Part shown: piece after piece, positions 21,611-30,277 of the stretch
Layout of the letters: every line of letters starts with the position of its first letter
How positions within the stretch are numbered: position 1 is the stretch's first letter
Assembly (NCBI GenBank): GCA_023416315.1
Contig: JAEZIA010000061.1
Span: 1-31,745, forward strand
Direction: 5' to 3'
Source of the DNA: Actinomycetes bacterium
GTDB lineage: Bacteria; Actinomycetota; Actinomycetes; Mycobacteriales; Mycobacteriaceae
Length of the DNA: 31,745 nucleotides
The notes under the pieces: generated by a model
The model's database searches: none
What the model was told of the DNA's origin: nothing
What the model saw: the letters and a program-made list of their open reading frames with translations, nothing else
Made by a program: the position numbers and the translations under genes

Positions 21611-23047
21611 TCAGATCACCAGACTGAGCAGCAGCACGACGATCAGACCGGTCACCGACAGCACCGTCTCCATCAGTGACCAGGTCTTGATGGTCTGACC
21701 GACGCTGAGCCGGAAATACTGGTTCACCAACCAGAATCCGGCGTCGTTGACGTGGGAGAAGAACAGCGAGCCTGCCCCGACGGCGAGCACCACCAGCGAC
21801 ACCTGGCCGCTGCTGAGCCCTTCCACCAACTGCAGAATCAGCGCGGATGCGGTGATCGTGGCGACCGTCGCCGAGCCCGTCGCGAGTCGGATCAACACGG
21901 CCAGGACCCACGCCAGCACGATCACCGAGATGTTGACATCCTTGGCCCAGTCGGCGAGCAGCGTGCCGATCCCCGAGTCCACCAGGACCTGCTTGAAGCC
22001 ACCGCCTGCGGCGACGATGAGGATGATGCCTGCGACCGGAGGCAAACCCGATTCGACGCACTTCATCACGTCGCCACGCGACATGCCCGCGCCGCCGCCG
22101 AGAGTGAAGATCCCGACGATCACCGCGATCAGCAACGCCACCAGCGGGGTGCCCAGCACGTCGAAAGCGACTCGGAACCACTGGTTCTCGTCGTCGATGA
22201 AGATGTCGACGAGGGCCTTACCGAGCATCAGCACCACGGGCAGCAGCACGCTGAACAAGGTCACCCCGAACGACGGCCGGCGGGGCCCGCGGTTCTCGTC
22301 GGGGATGATCTCGCCTTCCGGCCCGGCGTCGCGCAACGCGGCCGCGCCGGATCCGAAGGTGTCCGGGGCCTCCACGACCACCCAGCGCCCGGCGAGCCTG
22401 CCGAACAGCGGTCCGGCCACGATGATCGTCGGAATCGCCACTGCCACACCGAGAGCCAATGTCAGACCCAGATCGGCGTGCAGCAGATCGATCGCGGTCA
22501 GTGGTCCCGGATGCGGTGGCACGAAGCCGTGCATGGCCGAAAGACCGGCCAACGCCGGGATTCCCACCGTGATCAACGACAACTGCGAGCGGCGCGACAC
22601 CAGGTAGATGACCGGCATCAACAGCACCAGGCCGATCTCGAAGAACATCGGCAGACCGATGATCGAGCCCACCAACGCCATCGCCCAGGGCAACGCCCGC
22701 GGTGAGGCGTGCCCGACGATGGTGTCGACGATCTCGTCAGCACCGCCGGAGTCGGCGAGCAGTTTGGCGAACATCGCGCCCAGTGCGATCAGGATGCCGA
22801 CCCCCGCGGCGGTGGATCCGAACCCGTCGGAGAACGACTTGAGGACTTTCTCGAGGTTCTCCCCCGCCACAATCCCGACGGTCAGCGCGCCGAAGATCAA
22901 CGCCAGGAACGGATGCAGGTGCACCACCGTGATGAGGACGACGATCACCGCGATGCCGGCGAGGAATGCCAGGATGAGCTGCCAGCCGGGGGCTACCGGT
23001 GTCGCCAACTTCGGCGCTTCGGCCAGGATGGTGGCTTGCAGGTTCAT
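21611..23047 (-). CDS. gntP: Gluconate:H+ symporter, GntP family
   Basis: 478 residues from ATG 23047, with 12 or more membrane segments. GntP-family sequences include HPFLALIFGALTVGI, GAMFAKLLADSGGADEIVD, GLPMFFEIGLVLLMPVIY, HGFVPPHPGPLTAID and the C-terminal SHVNDAGFWLVNQYFRLSVGQ. It imports gluconate or related sugar acids using the proton gradient. GTG 23056, which overlaps the gntK stop as GTGA, is an alternative start adding MTP. It lies directly downstream of gntK in a two-gene operon, so imported gluconate is phosphorylated at once. Divergent GntR regulator upstream of the pair. Confidence 0.93.
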   Translation of the reverse strand: MNLQATILAEAPKLATPVAPGWQLILAFLAGIAVIVVLITVVHLHPFLALIFGALTVGIVAGENLEKVLKSFSDGFGSTAAGVGILIALGAMFAKLLADSGGADEIVDTIVGHASPRALPWAMALVGSIIGLPMFFEIGLVLLMPVIYLVSRRSQLSLITVGIPALAGLSAMHGFVPPHPGPLTAIDLLHADLGLTLALGVAVAIPTIIVAGPLFGRLAGRWVVVEAPDTFGSGAAALRDAGPEGEIIPDENRGPRRPSFGVTLFSVLLPVVLMLGKALVDIFIDDENQWFRVAFDVLGTPLVALLIAVIVGIFTLGGGAGMSRGDVMKCVESGLPPVAGIILIVAAGGGFKQVLVDSGIGTLLADWAKDVNISVIVLAWVLAVLIRLATGSATVATITASALILQLVEGLSSGQVSLVVLAVGAGSLFFSHVNDAGFWLVNQYFRLSVGQTIKTWSLMETVLSVTGLIVVLLLSLVI

Positions 23048-23052
23048 CGGCG

Positions 23053-23586
23053 TCACTCTCTTCCGGCGCGGGATACGTAGGTCTGGACAATCGAGTCGAT
23101 GCTCTGATCGACGTCGATGCTGATGCCGCGTTCGTCGGCATCGAGGGGTTCAAGGGTGTCGAATTGCGATGCCAGCAGGGTGGCGGGCATGAAATGGCCC
23201 GGCCGGCTCGCCTGCCTGCGGGCGATGACGTCCGCGGTGCCGCTCAGATGCAGGAACGTGACGTCGGCGCAATGGCGTCTGAGCTGATCGCGGTACTTGC
23301 GTTTGAGCGCCGAGCAGCTCATCACACCGCCACCGGCGTGCTCGGCCAGCCAGGCGCCGATGGCCTCCAGCCACGGGTAGCGGTCGTCGTCGTCGAGCGG
23401 GTGACCGGCGGTCATCTTGGTGATGTTGGCCGCCGGGTGAAAATCGTCAGCGTCGGCGAACGGGACCCGCAGCCGCTGAGCCAGCGCAGCGCCCACGGTC
23501 GATTTTCCCGAACCGGAGACCCCCATAACGACGATAGGTGAGCTCACGCCTGCGTCTACCCGGCTGTCGGCCATGTCACACAGCAT
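23053..23586 (-). CDS. gntK: Gluconokinase GntK
   Basis: 177 residues. It phosphorylates D-gluconate to 6-phosphogluconate, feeding the pentose-phosphate pathway. P-loop GVSGSGKST is at about 23-31. It is followed by the gluconokinase signature FADADDFHPAANITKMTAGH, PLDDDDRYPWLEAI, SCSALKRKYRDQLR and a C-terminal RPGHFMPATLLASQFDTLEP. ATG 23574 (MADSRVDAG) is an alternative start; neither has a clear Shine-Dalgarno. The stop overlaps or abuts the gntP start. Divergently transcribed from the GntR regulator, with GGTAT-type boxes in the shared 85-bp gap. Confidence 0.94.
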   Translation of the reverse strand: MLCDMADSRVDAGVSSPIVVMGVSGSGKSTVGAALAQRLRVPFADADDFHPAANITKMTAGHPLDDDDRYPWLEAIGAWLAEHAGGGVMSCSALKRKYRDQLRRHCADVTFLHLSGTADVIARRQASRPGHFMPATLLASQFDTLEPLDADERGISIDVDQSIDSIVQTYVSRAGRE

Positions 23587-23595
23587 CCATCAATA

Positions 23596-23660
23596 GTCAT
23601 ACCTTTTGCAATACCAAACCGTGATGAATCTGTTTTATCGCCTAACTAGGCTGGTATGAC
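23596..23660. promoter_or_regulatory. GGTAT boxes between gntK and the GntR gene
   Basis: The divergent gap contains GGTATGAC on the minus strand (23596-23603), GGTATTGC on the minus strand (23608-23615) and GGTATGAC on the plus strand (23653-23660). The first and last are inverted and lie 9 and 11 bases from their respective start codons. They are candidate half-sites for the GntR protein. Confidence 0.4.
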
Positions 23661-23671
23661 AACATGTATCC

Positions 23672-24388
23672 ATGACGCCGGAGCCCATGGTCAGCGAGCT
23701 GCACAGCAGCGTTCTGACCGCGCTCGGCGAAGCCATCGTCTCCGGGCGCTACCAGCCGGGGCAGGTGCTGACCCTGGACGGCGTCAGCGCGGACCATGGC
23801 GTGTCCCGTTCGGTGGCCCGCGAAGCCATCCGGGTCCTGGAATCCATGCGGATGGTCGCTCCGCGGCGTCGGGTCGGCATCACGATTCAGCCGCCCGACA
23901 AGTGGAATGTGTTCGACCCCAGAGTCATTCGCTGGCGTCTCGACGTCGGAGACCGAGCCGCGCAGCTGATGTCGTTGTCGGAGTTGCGCCGCGGCTTCGA
24001 GCCGGCCGCCGCCGCGTTGGCGGCGCGGCGAGCCGATCCGCACCAGTGCCGAATCATGGCGGCCGCCGTATCGGACATGGTGGTGCACGGCCGGTCCGGC
24101 GATTTGGAAGCCTATCTGCTGGCGGACAAGGTCTTTCACCGCACCCTGCTGGATGCCAGCGGCAATGAAATGTTTCGGGCGCTCAACGATGTGGTCGCCG
24201 AGGTGCTCGGTGGGCGTACCCATCACGGCATGATGCCGGATCGGCCCAACCCGGCCGCGATCGAGCTGCACGACGAGGTCGCGCGGGCGGTGCGCCTGCG
24301 CGACGAGGCGGCGGCCGAACGTGCCATGCGGGCGATCATCGACGAGTCGGCGGCCGCACTGGCCGGGGATCTCGCGTCGCAGGGGTAG
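23672..24388 (+). CDS. gntR: GntR/FadR-type regulator with FCD domain, likely gluconate repressor
   Basis: 238 residues. The winged helix-turn-helix is at about 12-75 (LGEAIVSGRYQPGQVLTLDG, GVSRSVAREAIRVLESMRMV). The FCD effector domain follows (LSELRRGFEPAAAALAARRA, LEAYLLADKVFHRTLLDASG, ELHDEVARAVRLRD), including the Asp and His residues that bind a metal in this class. Position opposite gntK-gntP makes gluconate or 6-phosphogluconate the likely effector (inference). ATG 23672 has no clear Shine-Dalgarno; a short leader is likely. Ends 6 bp from the convergent DUF4333 gene. Confidence 0.9.
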   Translation: MTPEPMVSELHSSVLTALGEAIVSGRYQPGQVLTLDGVSADHGVSRSVAREAIRVLESMRMVAPRRRVGITIQPPDKWNVFDPRVIRWRLDVGDRAAQLMSLSELRRGFEPAAAALAARRADPHQCRIMAAAVSDMVVHGRSGDLEAYLLADKVFHRTLLDASGNEMFRALNDVVAEVLGGRTHHGMMPDRPNPAAIELHDEVARAVRLRDEAAAERAMRAIIDESAAALAGDLASQG

Positions 24389-24394
24389 GCGACC

Positions 24395-24934
24395 TCAGGC
24401 CGGCGCCGGCTGGACGTGGAAGTACATCATCAGTCCTTCGACCTTGGTCACCGTCACCGTGTGTCGTGACTTCGCACCTTGAGCGGTGACCTCGCACTGC
24501 GTGTGTGCGCCCTTCTGCCCCTCCAGGCCGCCCTGGCAGTCGGCCGAATCGACGGTGACCCCCGCGGTCTGTGACACCGTCTTCGCCACCACCCTGTCCA
24601 GCTGTTCCTTCGACGCGGCCGGAACCATGACGTAGCCGACGGTCTCACCGTCGATCTTCGTCGCGGTCACCACGAGGTCGAAGCTGTCCGCTCCGCTCAA
24701 CAGCACCTGACAGCGGGTCGTCTTCCCGATCTCGCCCGACAGATTGTCCTTGCACGTGACCGTCTGCGGTGTCTGACCCGCGGCCTTGAGGCGTTGCGAG
24801 ATATCTTTCTCCAGGTCGACTTTCGACACCGACGGACCGGGGGTGGCGTGCGAGGAGCAGCCACCCAGAGCAACCGCGACCAGCCCGGTGGCGAGCGCGA
24901 CGCCCAGCCGCGCGAGCACCATCGTCGGGCGCAT
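24395..24934 (-). CDS. Lipoprotein with two DUF4333 copies
   Basis: 179 residues. Signal peptide with lipobox (VALGGC, Cys26), so likely anchored on the outer face of the plasma membrane. Two DUF4333 units follow (about 37-100 and 108-175). Each has the V-x-C-x(2)-(N/G)-L pattern and a second cysteine about 15 residues later (TCKDNLSGEIGKTTRCQV; DCQGGLEGQKGAHTQCEV), suggesting one disulfide per unit. DUF4333 is widespread in mycobacteria and of unknown function. Of two adjacent ATGs (24937, 24934), the second is better spaced from GGAGG (24940-24944). A TATCTT box lies at 24987-24982. Confidence 0.88.
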   Translation of the reverse strand: MRPTMVLARLGVALATGLVAVALGGCSSHATPGPSVSKVDLEKDISQRLKAAGQTPQTVTCKDNLSGEIGKTTRCQVLLSGADSFDLVVTATKIDGETVGYVMVPAASKEQLDRVVAKTVSQTAGVTVDSADCQGGLEGQKGAHTQCEVTAQGAKSRHTVTVTKVEGLMMYFHVQPAPA

Positions 24935-25036
24935 CATGACCTCCAGGAATGTGCCGCGGGATCTCTCGTGTCCGCGGTGCAAGATACCAAGGGCGGGCAC
25001 CGGCCCGGCGCCGTCGGGTGGTGGTTGACTACAGGA

Positions 25037-25924
25037 GTGAGCAGAACCCCCGCATTGGCACGCCGCTTCTTCGATCGCTACGAGCCCGTTCACGGGATCA
25101 CCTATTTCGCCCCGGGTGTCCGAAGTGCGTTCGACGACATGGGATTCGTCGGGTTCTGGCGCGGCTATTTCGCTGGTCGCGCGGCGCCACTGGGTGAGGT
25201 GCCCGCCGAGGTCGTCACCGCGATCTTCTACAACTTCTCCACCGAACGGGTCCGCAAGGCGGTGCCTGCGATCTGGGACATCGCCACACCCGCCGAGATG
25301 GTGCGGGCGCGCCAGGACACCGCGGTCGCCGCGTTGCACGGCTACGGCCTGGGCGACGACAGTCCCGGCGTGTCGGAGGCCGCCGAACTGGCGGGCCTGG
25401 CGGCGCGAGGCGCACCCGCGGACGGCCGGCCGCTGTTCGCGGCGAACCTGGCGCTACCGTGGCCCGATTCCCCGCTGGCCGCGCTGTGGCACGCGGCGAC
25501 GCTGCTGCGCGAACACCGCGGGGACGGCCACGTCGCGGTCCTGGCCAGCGAGGGCATCAGCGGTCGGGAGTCCAACGTGTTGCACGTGGCCGCCGGGGCG
25601 GTGCCCGCTGATTTCATCAAACGCACCCGCGACTATTCCGACCAGGAGTGGGAATCGTGCGTACAAGCACTGGGTGACCGCGGATTGCTCACGCGGGCAG
25701 GCACACTCACCGACACCGGGCGTCGGCTCAAGGGACATGTCGAACTGCGGACCGACACTCTGGCGCTGTCCGCACTGGACGCGCTCGACGACGCCGCGGT
25801 GGAGCGGCTGTTCGCAGCGCTCACACCGATCACCCGGCAGGTCATCGCCGGCGGTGACCTGCCCGTGGCGACACCGATGGCGCTGCGTCGCGACGAACTC
25901 GATGACGACTCCGCACACCTCTAG
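25037..25924 (+). CDS. SCO6745 family protein
   Basis: 295 residues. The opening ARRFFDRYEPVHGITYFAPG followed by RSAFDDMGFVGFWRGYFAGR and APLGEVPAEVVTAIFYNF is characteristic of actinobacterial SCO6745-like proteins. They are all-helical and of unknown biochemical role, with a C-terminal winged-helix-like region (VQALGDRGLLTRAGTLTDTG, then RRLKGHVE). GTG 25037 is chosen because the conserved part begins about 7 residues later; the longer upstream reading crosses the divergent lipoprotein gene. The AGGAG just before GTG is too close for a standard Shine-Dalgarno. Its TAG stop overlaps the stop of the next, convergent gene within CTAG (25921-25924). Confidence 0.82.
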   Translation: MSRTPALARRFFDRYEPVHGITYFAPGVRSAFDDMGFVGFWRGYFAGRAAPLGEVPAEVVTAIFYNFSTERVRKAVPAIWDIATPAEMVRARQDTAVAALHGYGLGDDSPGVSEAAELAGLAARGAPADGRPLFAANLALPWPDSPLAALWHAATLLREHRGDGHVAVLASEGISGRESNVLHVAAGAVPADFIKRTRDYSDQEWESCVQALGDRGLLTRAGTLTDTGRRLKGHVELRTDTLALSALDALDDAAVERLFAALTPITRQVIAGGDLPVATPMALRRDELDDDSAHL

Positions 25925-27909
25925 GTCAGGTTGCGGTTCCACTCCACCCAGCCGGCGCCTCGTCTGCCGTCGGCGGTCTCGACGGTGACCCATGCCCGCG
26001 GAAAATAGCTGACCTGCCCCTCCGGGCCGATCAGCCGAACGGGCGCATGCCCGCGGACGTCGACCGTCGCCCGCACCGGGCCGGGCTGGTAGTCGATGCG
26101 GGTGGTCAGCGGTAATCCGTTGTCGGAGAAGGTGGCTTCGGCCGCGACGACGGTGGTTTCGGTGACCGGTTCGCCAGAACGCTGCAGGTAACCGACGCTC
26201 ACCGGGTCCAGGCCCGGGATGCGGAGATCGACGCCGTGCAGATGGGTTCCGTCGTCGAGGTGCAACGCGCTCCAGACCCAGTCCATGCTCCACCAGTCGC
26301 GCACACCGTGCGAGTGGTCGCGCTGGCCGGCGACCGCCTCGAACTCGTGCACCCGCCCGTCGATCGTGACGGTTCCGGTGACGGTGCAGGGCATCTCGTA
26401 ACGGGTGGTGATGCGATACGCATACGGTGTCCCCACCGTCGTCCAGGTCAAGTCCATCGCCAACTCCACCGGCCGGCCAGGTTCACCGCGCAGCAGCGCC
26501 GACGGATCGGTGAATTCCTGTGCGGTGCCGCGAACTTCGACACGGTAGCTCTGCAGCGGCGTGATCGCGCCGTGGCGCAGTTCGGCACCGTCGGCCAGGA
26601 CCACCGCGGGGTCCGCGGGCAACGGCGCCTCGAAGTTCACCAGCGCGACCGTCGGCATATCGGGTCCGCACACCAGCGCATTGATCCATGCGACGTTCTG
26701 GTTGGGCACCAAGCCGAGCCGCAGCCAGCCACCGATCTCCTGCGCCGGATCGGCGAAGTCCCAGTACCAGCTTTCGTTCCAAAGTGGCTCATCACCGGGC
26801 TGGTGGGCGCCCTCGTCGACCGGGTCCGGGGTCAAGGCGCCCGCGGCGGCCGCCACCGGCAGGATTTCCAGCGCACCCGTGTCGAGCACATGGCTGGTGT
26901 GCCGGTCCAGCATGGTCAGGAACATCTCGTCGCCGCGCTCGGTCCGTTCCACGAGCATCGACGAGACTACCGCCATCATCACGCCCGCGAAGCTCTGACG
27001 CCGGACGCCCTCGCGCACCTCCTCGAGGGTGACGGGCGAATTCGGGCCGAGCCCTTGGTGATACGCGCGCAGCAGGTCCTCGTAGTGAGCGCGGCGGTCC
27101 TCGATCGCGACAGCGCAGCCGATGAAATACGCCACGTCCGTCATGGCCGGTCCCCAGGTGACGGTCTGCCAGTCGACAACGGTGAGATCGCGCCGGGAAC
27201 CGGGCCGACCGAACAGCATGTTGTCCAGCCGGTAGTCGCCGTGCACCAGGCCCTTGATCCGCTCGGGCGCCGACTCGTCGGCCAGATACGCATCGAAGCT
27301 CGCCACCAGGCGCTCACACACCAACCGCTGGTCGGGGGTGATCGCGTCGGCGTACCGGTCGGCGAATCCGGCCCACAGCTGACCGACCAACGCCTGGTTC
27401 AGTGGGGCCTCCCGGTTCAGCCATTCGGCTTCGGCGAGGTTCTCGGTGCCGATCACCGGGGCGTGCAACCGGCCGAGTTCGGTCAGCGCCAGCGTGGCGT
27501 CGGCGAGTGTGGCACCGCGGATCTCGTTGCCCACCTCGGCGGGGGCGGCATCATCGAGGAGCAGCGCGAAGATGCCCGTCTGCGGGTCGTAGGAGCTGTG
27601 ATAGCACTCGGCGATCGGACCGCCCAGGCTCGGCGCCACGTCGGCGTAGAACTTGACCTCGCGCTCGTAAAGTCCCAGCGCGAGACCGGTCTGCCGGCTG
27701 GTCGGGTCGGTGGCGGCGACCTTGAGGACCACCGAGGCGGGACCGGCCGCGGCGTCGTCGTACGCCAGACCGATCCGATAGCACTCGCTCATCTGCCCGG
27801 TGCCGATGCGCTCGACGGTGAACCCGGCGACCGGGGCGCCGATCGCGGCGGCCAGCCAATCGGCGGTCAAATCTGTCGGGCGTTCGATGACGATGTCGTT
27901 GGTCTGCAC
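25921..27909 (-). CDS. APH-like phosphotransferase fused to lipocalin-like C-terminal domains
   Basis: 662 residues. Residues 1-345 are a choline/aminoglycoside-kinase-like fold: IGTGQMSECYRIGL (glycine loop), VVLKVAA (ATP lysine), GLVHGDYRLDNMLF (catalytic HGDxxxxN) and LTVVDWQTVTWG (metal-binding Asp). Residues about 370-662 resemble AttH/CrtC-like lipocalin domains (DUF7064/DUF7065 as I remember them), with ESWYWDFADPAQEIGGWLRL and the motif GQRDHSHGVRDWWSMDWVW. The substrate is unknown; lipophilic alcohols or steroids are possible because related fusions cluster with lipid genes (inference). ATG 27909 is used. The promoter region carries an 18-bp palindrome at 27960-27977. Confidence 0.82.
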   Translation of the reverse strand: MQTNDIVIERPTDLTADWLAAAIGAPVAGFTVERIGTGQMSECYRIGLAYDDAAAGPASVVLKVAATDPTSRQTGLALGLYEREVKFYADVAPSLGGPIAECYHSSYDPQTGIFALLLDDAAPAEVGNEIRGATLADATLALTELGRLHAPVIGTENLAEAEWLNREAPLNQALVGQLWAGFADRYADAITPDQRLVCERLVASFDAYLADESAPERIKGLVHGDYRLDNMLFGRPGSRRDLTVVDWQTVTWGPAMTDVAYFIGCAVAIEDRRAHYEDLLRAYHQGLGPNSPVTLEEVREGVRRQSFAGVMMAVVSSMLVERTERGDEMFLTMLDRHTSHVLDTGALEILPVAAAAGALTPDPVDEGAHQPGDEPLWNESWYWDFADPAQEIGGWLRLGLVPNQNVAWINALVCGPDMPTVALVNFEAPLPADPAVVLADGAELRHGAITPLQSYRVEVRGTAQEFTDPSALLRGEPGRPVELAMDLTWTTVGTPYAYRITTRYEMPCTVTGTVTIDGRVHEFEAVAGQRDHSHGVRDWWSMDWVWSALHLDDGTHLHGVDLRIPGLDPVSVGYLQRSGEPVTETTVVAAEATFSDNGLPLTTRIDYQPGPVRATVDVRGHAPVRLIGPEGQVSYFPRAWVTVETADGRRGAGWVEWNRNLT

Positions 27910-27959
27910 GCGATCAACCTAGGGCAAGTCCCTGTCGGTCCGAAAGGTATCCGACCACT

Positions 27960-27977
27960 TTTTGACTGGTGTCAAAA
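27960..27977 (-). promoter_or_regulatory. 18-bp palindrome upstream of the phosphotransferase fusion
   Basis: On the plus strand TTTTGAC-TGGT-GTCAAAA, perfect 7-bp arms, 50 bp upstream of ATG 27909. On the minus strand it includes a -35-like TTGACA (27975-27970). TACCTT (27949-27944) or GATACC (27951-27946) could serve as -10. This is the shape of a TetR-type operator, but no regulator gene is adjacent. Confidence 0.5.
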
Positions 27978-27990
27978 GGACCAGGTTGAC

Positions 27991-29511
27991 TCAGCGGCGG
28001 GCCAGCGAGAAACCCGCCCACGCCTCGCGGCGGTGCGGGTGCGGGTCGTAATCGACGCGGGTGTGCCGGTCGAACACCAGCACCGGCCGCTCCGGCTCGG
28101 TATAGCGGGGCCAGTCCTCCCCCGGCACTCCGGTCCGACTGAAACTGCGCCACCGGTTCTGCAGGTCGCGGCTGACCTTCAGCGCGGACCGCCGGTCAAT
28201 GGCAGCCGTCAGCGCCGCACCGAATCGCGTCCGGTAGATGTCGAAGACGGCCAGCAATTCGGTGGCATGGGTGGCGCCCAGACCCGACCAGTGCAGGGTT
28301 CGCGGCGCATAGTCGTAGCGGTACACATAGGTGGGCGCATGCACACCGTGCGCTTCGGCGATCTGCCAGGCCGCGGTGCCGAAGGCGAAATCGCCGCCGA
28401 GCGCGACGCAGGCTTCCGGTCGCGGGTATCCCGGGTAGGCCGCGGTGATCCGTTCTCGCGCTTCGGGATCCGCGCCGGCCAGTAACCGCTCGATCGCGGG
28501 CTCGGTGGTCGGCAACAGCTTCATGAACCGGGTGAACAGCTTGCCTTCGTCAGCGTTGGTACCGACGATCAACGGCACCTTGTGGGCGCTGCCCCGCCGC
28601 ATGGCCGCGATCGGATCGTCGGGCAGGATGTCGTCACCGTAGGTCGGGCCGAGGGAGAAGGCGCCGTCCATGTCGGTCATGCTCTCGACGAGCAATGTGT
28701 CCAGCGCCGCGACGAGGTCGCGCGGCCGGGCACTCATCACGGTTTCGGCGGCGTCGTCGGCGCCGGCCCCGAGCAGCGTGGCGAATTTGCCCGCGATCTT
28801 GGCCGCGGTCTCCGGTCCGCTGACCAATCCCGACGCGGGACTCTCCGAAATCGCCTGGGAGAACAGGCCTTCGGCGTCAGGAACCGCGAGCAGAGTCGCG
28901 ACAGCATGCGCACCGGCGCTCTCCCCGAAGATCGTCACATTGGCCGGATCACCGCCGAAGGCGCCGATATTGTCGCGCACCCAGCGCAACGCCATGATCA
29001 GGTCGCGCAGGAACAGGTTGCTGTCGATCGGGGTGTTCGGCGTGGACAGCGAGGACAGATCGACACATCCGAGTGCGCCGAGCCGATAGTTCACCGACAC
29101 GTAGACGCAGCCCCGGCGGGCCAGCGCGGCGCCGTCGTAGATCGGGGTGGCCGAGCTGCCCATCAGGTAGCCGCCGCCGTGAATGAAGAACATCACCGGT
29201 AGCGGCTCGTGCGCCGGGGCGTCGCCCGCCCATTTCGGGGTCACCACGTTCAGCGTCAGGCAGTCTTCGCCCATCGGCTGGTATTTGCCGACCCCCAGCA
29301 TGGTGTAGCGGCGCTGTTGGGGAGCACAGTTGGCGAAGCCATGGCAGTACCGCACCCCGCGCCACGGTTGCGCGGGCTGCGGTGCACGGAAGCGCAGCGC
29401 CCCGACCGGCGGACGGGCGTAGGGAATCGACCGCCACCTGTTCACCCCGTCGCGGACGAACCCCTCGACGATGCCGCTGCGCGTGGTGGCGCGGACGGTG
29501 TGTTCGTGCAT
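27991..29511 (-). CDS. Type B carboxylesterase
   Basis: 506 residues, alpha/beta-hydrolase of the carboxylesterase B family, hydrolysing carboxylic esters. Signatures: RSIPYARPPVGALRFRAPQP, EDCLTLNVVTP, the oxyanion motif FFIHGGGYLMGS, and FGESAGAH with the catalytic serine. GTNADEGKLF holds the catalytic acid and GATHATELL the catalytic histidine. The length is normal and no export signal is evident. ATG 29511 is preferred to GTG 29514 because TACCGT (29523-29518) lies exactly 6 bases before it. It precedes the phosphotransferase fusion on the same strand with an 81-bp gap containing a palindrome, so the two are probably separately controlled. Confidence 0.93.
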   Translation of the reverse strand: MHEHTVRATTRSGIVEGFVRDGVNRWRSIPYARPPVGALRFRAPQPAQPWRGVRYCHGFANCAPQQRRYTMLGVGKYQPMGEDCLTLNVVTPKWAGDAPAHEPLPVMFFIHGGGYLMGSSATPIYDGAALARRGCVYVSVNYRLGALGCVDLSSLSTPNTPIDSNLFLRDLIMALRWVRDNIGAFGGDPANVTIFGESAGAHAVATLLAVPDAEGLFSQAISESPASGLVSGPETAAKIAGKFATLLGAGADDAAETVMSARPRDLVAALDTLLVESMTDMDGAFSLGPTYGDDILPDDPIAAMRRGSAHKVPLIVGTNADEGKLFTRFMKLLPTTEPAIERLLAGADPEARERITAAYPGYPRPEACVALGGDFAFGTAAWQIAEAHGVHAPTYVYRYDYAPRTLHWSGLGATHATELLAVFDIYRTRFGAALTAAIDRRSALKVSRDLQNRWRSFSRTGVPGEDWPRYTEPERPVLVFDRHTRVDYDPHPHRREAWAGFSLARR

Positions 29512-29517
29512 CACACG

Positions 29518-29523
29518 ACGGTA
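29518..29523 (-). promoter_or_regulatory. -10 box of the carboxylesterase gene
   Basis: Minus-strand TACCGT, 6 bases, ATG 29511; decides the start and predicts a leaderless mRNA. Confidence 0.5.
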
Positions 29524-29575
29524 GCGAACATCTCGCTTCTCGACGCGCCTAGCAAGCTCATCGGGTGGGTGCCGC

Positions 29576-29581
29576 TAGCCT
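29576..29581 (+). promoter_or_regulatory. -10 box of the lipoprotein gene
   Basis: TAGCCT, 6 bases, ATG 29588; leaderless arrangement, no Shine-Dalgarno present. Confidence 0.5.
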
Positions 29582-29587
29582 GTCTGG

Positions 29588-30277
29588 ATGCGGATCGCCC
29601 TGGCGCTCAGCGCGTCGCTGCTGGTCGCGGGATGTTCCGGCGCGACAGGCGGCCAAGCGCAGCACACCCAACTGACCCCGATCACGCCGTCGCGCACCAT
29701 CACGTCGCCGTCGGCCACGACCTCGACAACGACCACCACCTCGGCCCTACCGGCACCGACGGCCGGCGCGCCGATCGCCGACGCGATCACGTGGATCGAA
29801 GCCGCCCCACCGATCGATGCCGCGCAGTACCACATCGCGCTGCGTAGCGGTGTCACGACCGACCTCGGCGACGATGTGGCGTTCACGACGGCGGCAGGCA
29901 CGACGTGCATGACCGACGCCAAGCACGGGTCGCCCGCGCTGGCCTGCCTGGTGGAGTTGACCGATCCCCCGCCGCGACCGGCCGACGTCTACGGGCAGTG
30001 GAAGGGCGGTTGGGTCGATTTCGACGGCGCCAGTGTCGAAATCGGGTCGTCGCACGGCGACCCGGGTCGCTTCGCCAACGGACAGGGTCGCGAATTGCCT
30101 TCTGGTGCTTCGCTTTCGTTCGGCAATTACCGGTGCCGCACCGACGCCGATGCACTGTTCTGCGTGAACTATGCCCATCAGTCGGCGGTGCGATTGGCCG
30201 CCGAGGGCGTCGACGCGTTCGCCTGCGCTCGCCAGGCCACTCCGCCCGCCGGGATCGGTATCCAGTACGTCTGTTAG
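29588..30277 (+). CDS. Putative lipoprotein of unknown function
   Basis: 229 residues. A short signal peptide ends in a lipobox LVAGC (Cys16). A Thr/Ser/Pro linker (about 28-60) then leads to a globular domain of about 165 residues, with four or more cysteines (TCMTDAKHG, ALACLVEL, YRCRTDADALFCVN, FACARQ, terminal C) that could form disulfides. The domain reads like mycobacterial secreted/lipoprotein hypotheticals (GGWVDFDGASVEIGSSHGDP, ASLSFGNYRC); I do not recognise a named family. Its TAG stop overlaps the TAA of the convergent transporter gene by 4 bp (30274-30277). Confidence 0.8.
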   Translation: MRIALALSASLLVAGCSGATGGQAQHTQLTPITPSRTITSPSATTSTTTTTSALPAPTAGAPIADAITWIEAAPPIDAAQYHIALRSGVTTDLGDDVAFTTAAGTTCMTDAKHGSPALACLVELTDPPPRPADVYGQWKGGWVDFDGASVEIGSSHGDPGRFANGQGRELPSGASLSFGNYRCRTDADALFCVNYAHQSAVRLAAEGVDAFACARQATPPAGIGIQYVC

